DNA of 17,841 bases, from NCBI GenBank assembly GCA_030825115.1, contig JAPJQL010000053.1, positions 1-17,841 of the forward strand, given 5' to 3'. The translations under genes and the position numbers were made by a program. This DNA comes from Lachnospiraceae bacterium. GTDB lineage: Bacteria; Bacillota; Clostridia; Lachnospirales; Lachnospiraceae. Below the pieces are notes generated by a model that searched no databases, was not told the origin of the DNA, and saw only the letters and a program-made list of their open reading frames with translations. Positions 1-5,504 of the stretch are shown piece by piece; the first letter of the stretch is position 1; every line of letters starts with the position of its first letter.

Positions 1-51
1 AGTACGACCTTGCCAAGGTCGGGGTCGCGGGTTCGAGTCCCGTCTCGCGCT
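1..51 (+). tRNA. tRNA-Gly(GCC), 3' part only
   Basis: The window opens inside a tRNA gene. The anticodon arm (CGACC, loop TTGCCAA, GGTCG) gives anticodon GCC, so glycine. It is followed by a 5-nt variable loop, a T arm with loop TTCGAGT, and the acceptor 3' strand CTCGCGC. The discriminator is T at 51, as expected for bacterial tRNA-Gly. The acceptor 5' strand and D arm lie outside the window. CCA is not encoded; the next bases are CTT. The gene serves as the attachment site of the downstream integrative element, which restores the tRNA 3' end on insertion. Confidence 0.93.
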
Positions 52-55
52 CTTT
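24..55 (+). repeat. attL: tRNA-Gly 3'-end direct repeat, copy 1
   Basis: This 32-bp segment covers the T arm and acceptor strand of the tRNA plus four bases beyond it. It recurs at 8362-8393 with two adjacent differences in the T loop (GT here, TC there), and its central 25 bp recur exactly at 8529-8553. Identity of a tRNA 3' end across an integrase-bearing segment is the signature of attL/attR. Because the mismatches separate chromosome-side and element-side alleles, the crossover probably lies 3' of position 38. Confidence 0.85.
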
Positions 56-65
56 CTATTAAGTG

Positions 66-104
66 GCCGGAAGCCTGTATTTATGCGGGGTTCCGGCTTT
101 TTTT
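66..104 (+). terminator. Rho-independent terminator after tRNA-Gly
   Basis: GCCGGAA (66-72) pairs with TTCCGGC (91-97), followed by seven T. It lies 15 bp past the tRNA end and would stop tRNA transcription before the convergent integrase gene. Related terminators follow the other two att copies (8403-8437 and 8562-8601). Confidence 0.85.
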
Positions 105-128
105 AGTCTATCCTAGTGATAATATATG

Positions 129-145
129 GGGTAGAATAGGGTAGA
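129..145 (+). repeat. Paired GGGTAGA sites, left end (candidate integrase arm-type sites)
   Basis: GGGTAGA occurs at 129-135 and 139-145, a 10-bp period, two bases from the integrase stop codon. The same heptamer pair occurs near the right end (8291-8309) and beside the second att copy (8465-8481). Position and repetition fit binding sites for the N-terminal domain of a tyrosine integrase. This is inferred from the layout. Confidence 0.55.
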
Positions 146-147
146 CC

Positions 148-1407
148 TTAACTTGCAAGGGCTTTTTCCATATCGGATTCATTTTCCGCAGTAGTCGCAC
201 GATTAAAAGCATAGTTATGTAATGTTGTTCTCTCGTCCTCATGGCCTACTTGTCGCCGTATCTCATTAATGTTGATTCCTGCATCAAGAAGAGAGGAGAT
301 ATAAGACTTTCTGATCTTATGAGTGCTTTTCCTGTTTATGTTGATATGATCGCAATACTTGCGGATACGCGTATCAACGGCACGCGGAGTAATTCTTTCC
401 CCACCGTGTATGAATAGAAAATCATGGTCATAAAATCCATTCTCTTTGTTTGTATCCAGAATGATTTTAATAATGCGGCGTGCTTCTTTTGTAAGGTACA
501 CATCACGGTCACCGGCGGAACTCTTTGTGTGCTCCACAGTAACCCATACGGCCGGGTACCATGTGCCGTCAGGCCGTTGCCGTTCCTGCTTCTGTACCAT
601 TCGATGAATATGGAGATACTTGCCATCAGCGGAGATATCAGTCTCTTTTATGGCGATCAGTTCACCTAAACGTACCCCCGTCTGAAATGCAAGGGGGATA
701 GCAAGAGCAGAGGTACACCCTTTTTCGTCGAACTCCTGCCATGCTTCGGCTTCGATTAAAGGACGCTCAGAAGTCAGAAATACCTGAGTGCTGTCTTCTG
801 GTTTCTTAACCTTTCTAAAAAGCTTTCCATCAATCTTGAATTCATTAAAAGGATTGGAAGAAAGCAATTCATGATCTACAGCATAGGTAAGGCTCTGCCG
901 CATAATCATGGACATATTATAGTACTGGTTTTTGGTAAGAGATTTTTCTCTTATTTTAGTTAAAGCCCACTCTTTCAGCGACGCTTTAGTAAAAGTCCTT
1001 ATATCCTGATTAATAATAGGATCATCTTTGTAGTAAGCATTCCAGTCGTTGTCGATCCTGCGGATATAACTGGTTGCATTTGTTTCCAGACCTTTAATTT
1101 TCAGCCATAAAGGATAAATAGCAGCCAGAGTAGACAACTGGTTTTTCTTTTGCATTTCCTGATCCTGACTTTCCAGGTTTAAATAAAAGTCAATGATTTT
1201 TCGCTCCAGCTTTTCCCGAGTGGACGCAGTAACGGGTTTCCGTCCCTTTGGTTTGGTTGAATCCGGCAGATAAGATAAATGTACCCCTTTTTCATTAGTC
1301 CAGATATGGTAAAAGTTTTCAATGTGCTCTTTAAGAATTGCATTCTCTTTTTTCTCTTGTTTTGTCATATCGATTAATTCGAGAAGCTCTTCCGTATTTA
1401 TATTCAT
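148..1407 (-). CDS. int: Tyrosine recombinase / integrase
   Basis: Site-specific DNA recombinase of the phage/Tn916 integrase family, expected to catalyse integration and excision at the tRNA-Gly att site. Numbering from the upstream ATG at 1491, the catalytic set is complete: Arg274 (TGVRLGEL), Lys323 (HTKSS), His391-x-x-Arg394 (HKIR), His417 (VGHED) and nucleophile Tyr427 (LHNYAF). An N-terminal part with a basic GRK segment would bind arm-type sites, followed by a SAM-like core-binding region (about 115-215). I chose the ATG at 1407 (419 aa) because the protein from there (MNINTEELLEL) looks like the usual start of clostridial integrases. Neither it nor the ATG at 1491 (447 aa, GAAAGG directly abutting) has a well-spaced ribosome binding site. 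The gene points at the tRNA and lies downstream of the excisionase-like gene. Confidence 0.93.
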   Translation of the reverse strand: MNINTEELLELIDMTKQEKKENAILKEHIENFYHIWTNEKGVHLSYLPDSTKPKGRKPVTASTREKLERKIIDFYLNLESQDQEMQKKNQLSTLAAIYPLWLKIKGLETNATSYIRRIDNDWNAYYKDDPIINQDIRTFTKASLKEWALTKIREKSLTKNQYYNMSMIMRQSLTYAVDHELLSSNPFNEFKIDGKLFRKVKKPEDSTQVFLTSERPLIEAEAWQEFDEKGCTSALAIPLAFQTGVRLGELIAIKETDISADGKYLHIHRMVQKQERQRPDGTWYPAVWVTVEHTKSSAGDRDVYLTKEARRIIKIILDTNKENGFYDHDFLFIHGGERITPRAVDTRIRKYCDHININRKSTHKIRKSYISSLLDAGININEIRRQVGHEDERTTLHNYAFNRATTAENESDMEKALAS

Positions 1408-1501
1408 TATATCACATTTTACTAAATTTGTCCATATTTTAGTGGCATTTGTTTCGCTTTTATTGTTCAAAATACACAAAAAATGTACCATCCTTTCGAG
1501 A

Positions 1502-1606
1502 TGATACAGCTTGCTGAAATGTATTTTAATGGTTTGTTTGCGTATTTTTATAATAAATCTATTCTGAAGTTATAGGTATGTTTTAGTTATAAAGCAAGTT
1601 GTATCA
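1502..1606. repeat. 14-bp inverted repeat flanking the int/xis-like intergenic region
   Basis: TGATACAGCTTGCT (1502-1515) and AGCAAGTTGTATCA (1593-1606) are inverted copies with one mismatch, 77 bp apart. They bracket the AT-rich leader upstream of int. They could be regulator or integrase/excisionase sites, or form a long-range stem that controls int expression. There is no other gene in 1408-1612. Confidence 0.4.
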
Positions 1607-1612
1607 GATAAA

Positions 1613-1768
1613 TCATTTAAGATAATAAGTAACCGGTATCTTGATACCGTTTTTTGTCAGATAATACGGGAGGGTATGCTGATGTATTTCTTTAAAAATA
1701 TCTGTCAGTCTTACCCCGCGGATTTTAGCCAGTTCTGACGGGCTAAAGTAAAGGGTTATCGTTTCCAT
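1613..1768 (-). CDS. Small excisionase-like DNA-binding protein (51 aa)
   Basis: A 51-codon frame from ATG 1768 to TGA 1613 that overlaps the 3' end of rep by 26 bp. A good ribosome binding site (CAGGAA, seven bases before the ATG) lies within rep, suggesting coupled expression. The protein begins METITLYFSPSELAKIRGVR and continues with an acidic helix, then LPYY, KNGIKIPV and TYYL. A short helix-turn-helix start followed by a beta hairpin with an Asn-Gly turn and Ile/Val strand is the winged-helix pattern of Xis/MerR-like excisionases. Its place just upstream of int matches xis-int modules such as Tn916. Family membership is inferred from pattern and context. It is short for an excisionase (commonly 60-70 aa). 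Confidence 0.6.
   Translation of the reverse strand: METITLYFSPSELAKIRGVRLTDIFKEIHQHTLPYYLTKNGIKIPVTYYLK
1634..1655 (+). terminator. Terminator-like hairpin on the + strand
   Basis: CGGTATC (1634-1640) and GATACCG (1643-1649) form a compact stem with a CTTG loop, followed by six T on the + strand. It lies inside the 3' end of the xis-like gene, antisense to it. It could stop rightward readthrough antisense to the element's operon. The sequence must also code protein, so this may be fortuitous. Confidence 0.4.
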
Positions 1769-2864
1769 GGTGTATTCCTGTACTTTCTTTAGCTGCGGTT
1801 AAGGGAAGTTCTAACTGTAGCCCCTGAGCGTCTGTGAAAGGCGTGTTCCCAGTATCGCATGATTCAAACTCGTGTGATAACCGTGGGTGCTGTTCCATTT
1901 GCAGATATTCACTTACCGTATAATCTTTAAATTTTCCTAAGTCATAGTAGTGTCTTACCCGATTAATACGGGCGAGAAATGCTTTCCATGATTCTGGCTC
2001 TTCTTTTTGGATATTAGGGTACTGATCTAAAAGTGAGATATTCGATACTATGTAAACTGTATCATGGAGGCATACGCGGTTTGCATAGCGGCAGTTTAAT
2101 GTTAATGGCTGACCATCACATAACGCAAGAATTAACGAGAACGGCAGAGCGCTTCTGTATTCATCTAACAGTAGAATCCGGGTTCTGGCTGTGTCGTATT
2201 TATCCCATATGCCAGAGCCTTTATAGTCAACGACAGAATAGATTTCACTGGCATCGTGTGTTTGATATACATAGGAGGTCTTCCCTGTACGGGTCTTGCC
2301 GTAAATATAAGTGACTGTCATGTTACGGTATTCTTTCCCCTTATCTTCCCAAAATGCCTGACGATATTGTTCTACTGCGGGTAAGTGAAGTGCTAGGGAA
2401 GGAACTGCCTGAACGACTTCCAGATTAGAGGCTCCATCTTGTATAAGCGTAATCATGGTATCAATGTCAGATCGGTGTCCCTGATTATCTTTTCCATCGT
2501 CGGGGCATTCGCAGGATTCATAAAATGTTTCTATGTGATTTGTTGATTTTTTCTCACTGTCAAGATAGGCGCCTTCTTTCCTCGTATAGTCACGGTTTTC
2601 CTGTGATGTTGAATTTCTTATCACCTCAATGTGTGAATTAGCAAATTGCTTAGATATCGCAGATACAGATTGAGGATTTTTAAATTTTACATATAAGTGG
2701 AAATGATGGGTACCTTGTTCTCCGGTTTCGTAACAGAAACAGTAATATTCGGTTTTCCATTTTTTCATGGTTTCTTTGATTTTATCAGCAGTAAATCCTT
2801 TTTCCAAAGGATTGTTACAAGTTATCTGCATTCGTCTTGTACGGGTTGACAATGCTTTTTTCAT
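1743..2864 (-). CDS. rep: CRESS-virus-like replication initiator Rep (HUH nickase + SF3 helicase)
   Basis: Rolling-circle initiator that should nick its origin through a tyrosine and unwind DNA. The nickase domain has motif I QITCNNP (13-19), HUH motif HFH (54-56, in HHFHLYVKF) and motif III YTRK (Tyr93, Lys96). The helicase domain has Walker A GKTRTGKT (189-196), Walker B ILLLDEY (230-236) and motif C YIVSN (271-275). This order and the single-tyrosine nickase match CRESS-DNA virus Reps and bacterial pCRESS plasmid Reps. In IMEs such proteins can double as relaxases. The 373-aa length suits the family plus a polar C-terminal tail. The ribosome binding site AAAGGAG abuts the ATG with no spacer, so an in-frame TTG at codon 5 is an alternative start. 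A candidate origin lies 60 bp upstream on the same strand. Confidence 0.92.
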   Translation of the reverse strand: MKKALSTRTRRMQITCNNPLEKGFTADKIKETMKKWKTEYYCFCYETGEQGTHHFHLYVKFKNPQSVSAISKQFANSHIEVIRNSTSQENRDYTRKEGAYLDSEKKSTNHIETFYESCECPDDGKDNQGHRSDIDTMITLIQDGASNLEVVQAVPSLALHLPAVEQYRQAFWEDKGKEYRNMTVTYIYGKTRTGKTSYVYQTHDASEIYSVVDYKGSGIWDKYDTARTRILLLDEYRSALPFSLILALCDGQPLTLNCRYANRVCLHDTVYIVSNISLLDQYPNIQKEEPESWKAFLARINRVRHYYDLGKFKDYTVSEYLQMEQHPRLSHEFESCDTGNTPFTDAQGLQLELPLTAAKESTGIHHGNDNPLL

Positions 2865-2904
2865 CTCCTTTCAACTAAAATAATGTTAAAAAAATAGCAT
2901 AAAA

Positions 2905-2917
2905 TAACACTTAACAC
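2905..2917 (-). repeat. Tandem iteron-like repeat beside the origin
   Basis: TAACAC occurs at 2905-2910 and 2912-2917 (7-bp period); on the rep strand this reads GTGTTAAGTGTTA. It lies between the origin stem-loop and rep, 7 bp from the stem. Short tandem iterons next to the stem-loop are where CRESS Reps bind specifically. The functional role is inferred. Confidence 0.5.
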
Positions 2918-2924
2918 AGAGGTG

Positions 2925-2953
2925 GCCTAAAGGTTAATACTAAGCCTTTAGGC
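2925..2953 (-). other. Candidate rolling-circle origin: stem-loop with CRESS-type nonanucleotide
   Basis: GCCTAAAGG (2925-2933) and CCTTTAGGC (2945-2953) form a perfect 9-bp stem with an 11-base loop. On the rep-coding (minus) strand the loop is CTTAGTATTAA, containing TAGTATTAA. The conserved CRESS-virus origin nonanucleotide is TAGTATTAC (nicked TAGTATT/AC) at the apex of a stem-loop. The match here is eight of nine, with the nick dinucleotide context TT/A kept. It sits upstream of rep, on the rep strand, with iteron-like repeats in between, as in circoviruses. Confidence 0.72.
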
Positions 2954-2998
2954 TTTCAAGGCTTGCCCGCCATGCTCCGCATGGCGGACGCCTTGAAA
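2954..2998. repeat. Long two-part hairpin adjoining the origin
   Basis: TTTCAAGGC (2954-2962) pairs with GCCTTGAAA (2990-2998), and inside it CCGCCATG (2967-2974) pairs with CATGGCGG (2980-2987). This gives 17 bp of pairing with small internal loops. It abuts the origin stem-loop and follows the ATPase stop codon. No U-run follows on the minus strand, so an ordinary terminator is unlikely. A single-strand origin, cruciform or transcript-stabilising structure fits better. Confidence 0.55.
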
Positions 2999-3004
2999 AT
3001 CTTG

Positions 3005-3721
3005 CTATCTGTTTACTGCGCTCCAAAGATCGTCGTGCATTGCTTTGATATTACGGGGGAATGGGACACGTATTTTTGTCAGCTTATCATCATTGACAGT
3101 ATAATATCCCACTCCGGTAGGGCATGTCTCAATCTCTTCTTTAAAATTTGGCATGAGCATATTTACAGTTTCACGGCTGGGAGCCTGTAAGAGAATTTTA
3201 TGTGAAAAAGATTCTCTGCTGCCAGTAGAAAATAATTCACTAAGAGGCTTCTGTGCAGAAACTATGATATGAATTTGTTTTGCACGGCTGAGATTAAGAA
3301 GCCGTGCCATTTTGGACATGATTTCCTTTTGCTCTTTTGAAGAAAATGATAATAGCCAAGAAGGATACTCGTCTATATAAAGGATAAGCCAGTTATATGT
3401 ATCGTTATGGCTGAGCCGTTCTTCAAATATATTATAAAATTGCGTGAACCCTTCTAAACAGTCATTATATTTGAAATAGTGCTTTGCACCCTCTAAGAAG
3501 GAAAAATCGACGTTTTTATAGTCCAATAGAAAAATTTGGCAATTTTTTAAATGACGTGAGGTTTTGCTTAACAGTCCTAAACAAAGGGTGGTCTTGCCTG
3601 AACCTGATGGCCCGCTAACGAGCATTCGGCTACTTGCACGCATGTCTAGCTGTACCCATCGGGTAATATTATTTTGCCAGAAGTATTCATCTACAAAGGG
3701 CGTAATGATTCCATCAGTCAT
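3005..3721 (-). CDS. Short FtsK/TcpA-like DNA-translocase ATPase (coupling-protein-like)
   Basis: P-loop ATPase of the FtsK/HerA type, with Walker A SGPSGSGKTTL, Walker B LILYIDEY, and a later VSAQKP segment in the place of the FtsK sensor motif. It would move or dock element DNA, like TcpA-type coupling proteins of Gram-positive mobile elements. At 238 aa it is only the motor core, with no membrane segment of its own; the upstream gene supplies two. I chose ATG 3721, which overlaps the preceding stop by 8 bp with AGGA about 12 bases upstream. The ATG at 3754 (249 aa) has no ribosome binding site. Assignment as a coupling protein rests on the motifs plus its place beside rep. Confidence 0.78.
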   Translation of the reverse strand: MTDGIITPFVDEYFWQNNITRWVQLDMRASSRMLVSGPSGSGKTTLCLGLLSKTSRHLKNCQIFLLDYKNVDFSFLEGAKHYFKYNDCLEGFTQFYNIFEERLSHNDTYNWLILYIDEYPSWLLSFSSKEQKEIMSKMARLLNLSRAKQIHIIVSAQKPLSELFSTGSRESFSHKILLQAPSRETVNMLMPNFKEEIETCPTGVGYYTVNDDKLTKIRVPFPRNIKAMHDDLWSAVNR

Positions 3722-4505
3722 GATAGTCGCTATCCTGTAAAGTGCGGTTTCCATATGTCTGGTTAAGTACTTCAGTCATGGCATTTTCATAGGCTACGCG
3801 TTCAATATAGCTGTCATCGAAGGACAATACCAGTGTTAAGGTGACATAAGTTTTCATGTCTTCTGCCTTGTCTACATAGAGCATATTGTTTTCTGAACGT
3901 TCTATCAGCGGGGGAAGTCCATTTGTCCTGATATGCTGATCTATCAAACCTTGGACAGCAGAACGTATTAATGCGGTGTCGAGATTCTCCGTATCTATTT
4001 TAGGAATCATGTATCTGTGGTACATCATACCGCGGTATGTGTATGCGTCAAGCGTTGGATTGCCCATGTCAGCCGGACGGAGCGGTCTTTGGCAGGAGGT
4101 AAGGGCGCTAAAATTAGGAGCAGAAAAAATTCCACTGTACAGCCAGTTCCCAATGGTTTGGTAGCAGCCTTTACAGAATCTTTCTTTCTGTGCGTCACTT
4201 CCATGTTGTAGTTCCGCCATTTTCCGTTCCCGTTCCTCTTTCTTCTTGTAGTATTGCAGCGCAACACAGGAGCCGCCGGCGGCCGTAGCTGCTACACCGT
4301 AAAAGTGTCTGTTGACGAAGGAATATATGGTATCAAATAAATATCCCAGCGTTTTCATAAAGAGGATAACTACTATAATACAAGAGGCAGCCCCCAGAAG
4401 AATCAAAATGATTTTTCGTGGAAGTCCGGTGGAACGGGCTGTTTCCAGCCCATTCGTTACCGTTTCCTTTGCAGACTTCCAAACTTTCTTAATGGATTCT
4501 TTCAT
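3714..4505 (-). CDS. Membrane protein, probable partner of the FtsK-like ATPase
   Basis: 263 aa starting with a basic amphipathic stretch, then a membrane segment (IILILLGAASCIIVVILFM, about 32-50), then a second weaker one (about 68-86). A charged KKKEERERK region and a soluble C-terminal domain rich in beta-like segments follow. Cys-x-x-Cys occurs once (FCKGCYQ). The start has AGGAGG nine bases upstream, overlapping the stop of the SSB-like gene. It overlaps the ATPase gene by 8 bp. I do not recognise the C-terminal domain. The N-terminal membrane hairpin followed by a motor gene resembles an FtsK/TcpA protein split into two chains. That reading is inference. Confidence 0.7.
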   Translation of the reverse strand: MKESIKKVWKSAKETVTNGLETARSTGLPRKIILILLGAASCIIVVILFMKTLGYLFDTIYSFVNRHFYGVAATAAGGSCVALQYYKKKEERERKMAELQHGSDAQKERFCKGCYQTIGNWLYSGIFSAPNFSALTSCQRPLRPADMGNPTLDAYTYRGMMYHRYMIPKIDTENLDTALIRSAVQGLIDQHIRTNGLPPLIERSENNMLYVDKAEDMKTYVTLTLVLSFDDSYIERVAYENAMTEVLNQTYGNRTLQDSDYHD

Positions 4506-4520
4506 TACATTGCACCTCCT

Positions 4521-4796
4521 TTAAGGTGTCACAGCTTTGCTGTTGTTTAAGAGCGGTTTTGCAGCCGTCCATGAAATGTAGTTTCTGTTCCTAGTCTGAC
4601 GATATTCGCCAGTCAGTTCGTATTCCTTCCCCTTCTCAACTGCGTTAAATACCTCCTGGCTTACGTTTGACTCGCCGACGATATTATCATTGTCCTGGCT
4701 GAATGTGATCTTGAAAGATTCATGCTCTACACCGTCTTTCCCTGTAAACCGGTTTCTCTTGGCATTTAAGATTTTAGCAGATGTCTTTACTAACAT
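4521..4796 (-). CDS. Small SSB/OB-fold-like protein
   Basis: 91 aa, beginning MLVKTSAKILNAKRNRF and continuing with alternating strands (SFKITFSQ, YELTGEYRQTRNRNYISW). Short strand-rich, basic-aromatic proteins of this kind encoded near rep often bind single-stranded DNA. I infer an OB-like fold from the strand pattern but see no diagnostic motif. The start at 4796 has AAGGAG with an 8-base spacer. An in-frame ATG at 4859 (112 aa), preceded by AAAGGGG, is possible. It precedes the membrane protein, whose ribosome binding site overlaps this stop codon, so the genes form one operon. Confidence 0.68.
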   Translation of the reverse strand: MLVKTSAKILNAKRNRFTGKDGVEHESFKITFSQDNDNIVGESNVSQEVFNAVEKGKEYELTGEYRQTRNRNYISWTAAKPLLNNSKAVTP

Positions 4797-4875
4797 AGTT
4801 AATTCTCCTTTGTGATTTTTGTTGTTCGGAATTACACCGAAATATTTCGTTAGTTTCATGTTACCCCTTTCCGGC

Positions 4876-4944
4876 AGAACATTCCCGGGTGATGTTCTAT
4901 TGATTAAGGGAGATGCGGGGAAGCGGAACGCCCAACTTCCCCGC
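4876..4944. repeat. Two adjacent inverted repeats in the operon leader
   Basis: AGAACAT (4876-4882) with ATGTTCT (4892-4898), loop 9; and GCGGGGAAG (4915-4923) with CTTCCCCGC (4936-4944), loop 12. They lie between the SSB-like gene and the next gene upstream. Neither is followed by a U-run on the minus strand. They may be an intercistronic mRNA structure, a regulator site or a second DNA-processing site such as oriT. Confidence 0.5.
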
Positions 4945-4954
4945 GAGATTTTAG

Positions 4955-5314
4955 TTAATTACTATGCTCGGGTTTCTGAAGAGCAGGGCAAAATAAATAG
5001 TCTTGAAATTCAGCTTGACGATACAAGAGATGAATTGCCAATTCGAGCAACTCTTCGCGCATTGATCTGAGATCGTCGACAATATCGTGCGAGTTGACAC
5101 GACTAATTAGGCCATCTATTTCCTCTTTGATAGTATAAAGTTCATTGCTTCTGATATTGAGGATTTCGTTGATGTGGCAATAGTTTACTGATTTGCCGTC
5201 ATTCTTAATCTCTACCAACAAGCGCTTTAACGCTTCGTCTTCTCCGCTGACTCGTTCACGCAAGATAATTCCTAGCGTCAGGAGGCTCATAGCGATACTT
5301 GTACTGGTATCCAT
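4955..5314 (-). CDS. Hypothetical helical protein, first gene of the leftward operon
   Basis: 119 aa, unrecognised. The start at 5314 (MDTSTSIAMSLLTLGIIL) has AAAGGAG nine bases upstream, so the ATG at 5341 is less likely. A mildly hydrophobic first 20 residues precede charged helices (ERVSGEDEALKRLLVEIKN; IKEEIDGLISRVN; LRSMREELLELAIHLL) that look like a helical bundle or coiled coil. It is the first gene of the leftward transfer/replication operon, so a regulatory or accessory role is possible. No catalytic motif is visible. Confidence 0.65.
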   Translation of the reverse strand: MDTSTSIAMSLLTLGIILRERVSGEDEALKRLLVEIKNDGKSVNYCHINEILNIRSNELYTIKEEIDGLISRVNSHDIVDDLRSMREELLELAIHLLYRQAEFQDYLFCPALQKPEHSN

Positions 5315-5369
5315 TTGCCATATCTCCTTTCTAAAGATCACATTGATATTTGGTATTTTTTATATGTAA

Positions 5370-5383
5370 AAACTTCGCGAAGT
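5370..5383. promoter_or_regulatory. 14-bp perfect palindrome in the divergent promoter region
   Basis: AACTTCGCGAAGTT is a perfect palindrome between the leftward operon (start 5314) and the rightward gene (start 5505). On the minus strand it falls between ACACAA and TATAAA (5364-5359), in the spacer of a possible promoter for the leftward operon. A dimeric repressor site is likely. The XRE protein at 6537-6788 is the only regulator gene in the element and is the obvious candidate. Confidence 0.45.
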
Positions 5384-5432
5384 TGTGTTGTCCCTGTCGG
5401 TGATCTTAGAATATCATATTATAAATTTCTTG

Positions 5433-5473
5433 TTGGACACCAACGGCTGTGTCCGAAGGTATTATGTTATAAT
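5433..5473 (+). promoter_or_regulatory. Promoter with overlapping inverted repeats for the AT-rich cargo gene
   Basis: A perfect -10 TATAAT lies at 5468-5473, 31 bp before the start codon. The -35 region is poor but is covered by palindromes: GTTGG-ACA-CCAAC (5433-5445) and GGACAC...GTGTCC (5435-5440/5449-5454). A good -10 with a non-consensus -35 under operators suggests control by a DNA-binding regulator. Confidence 0.45.
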
Positions 5474-5504
5474 GAAAGAAGGTATAACGAAAGGAGTAAT
5501 AAAT

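Noticed and set aside
1502..1606. Inverted repeat as ends of an insertion sequence
   Set aside because: The interval is 105 bp, has no transposase and shows no target-site duplication.
4915..4944. Hairpin as a terminator of the first leftward gene
   Set aside because: No U-run follows on the minus strand, and the next gene seems to belong to the same operon.
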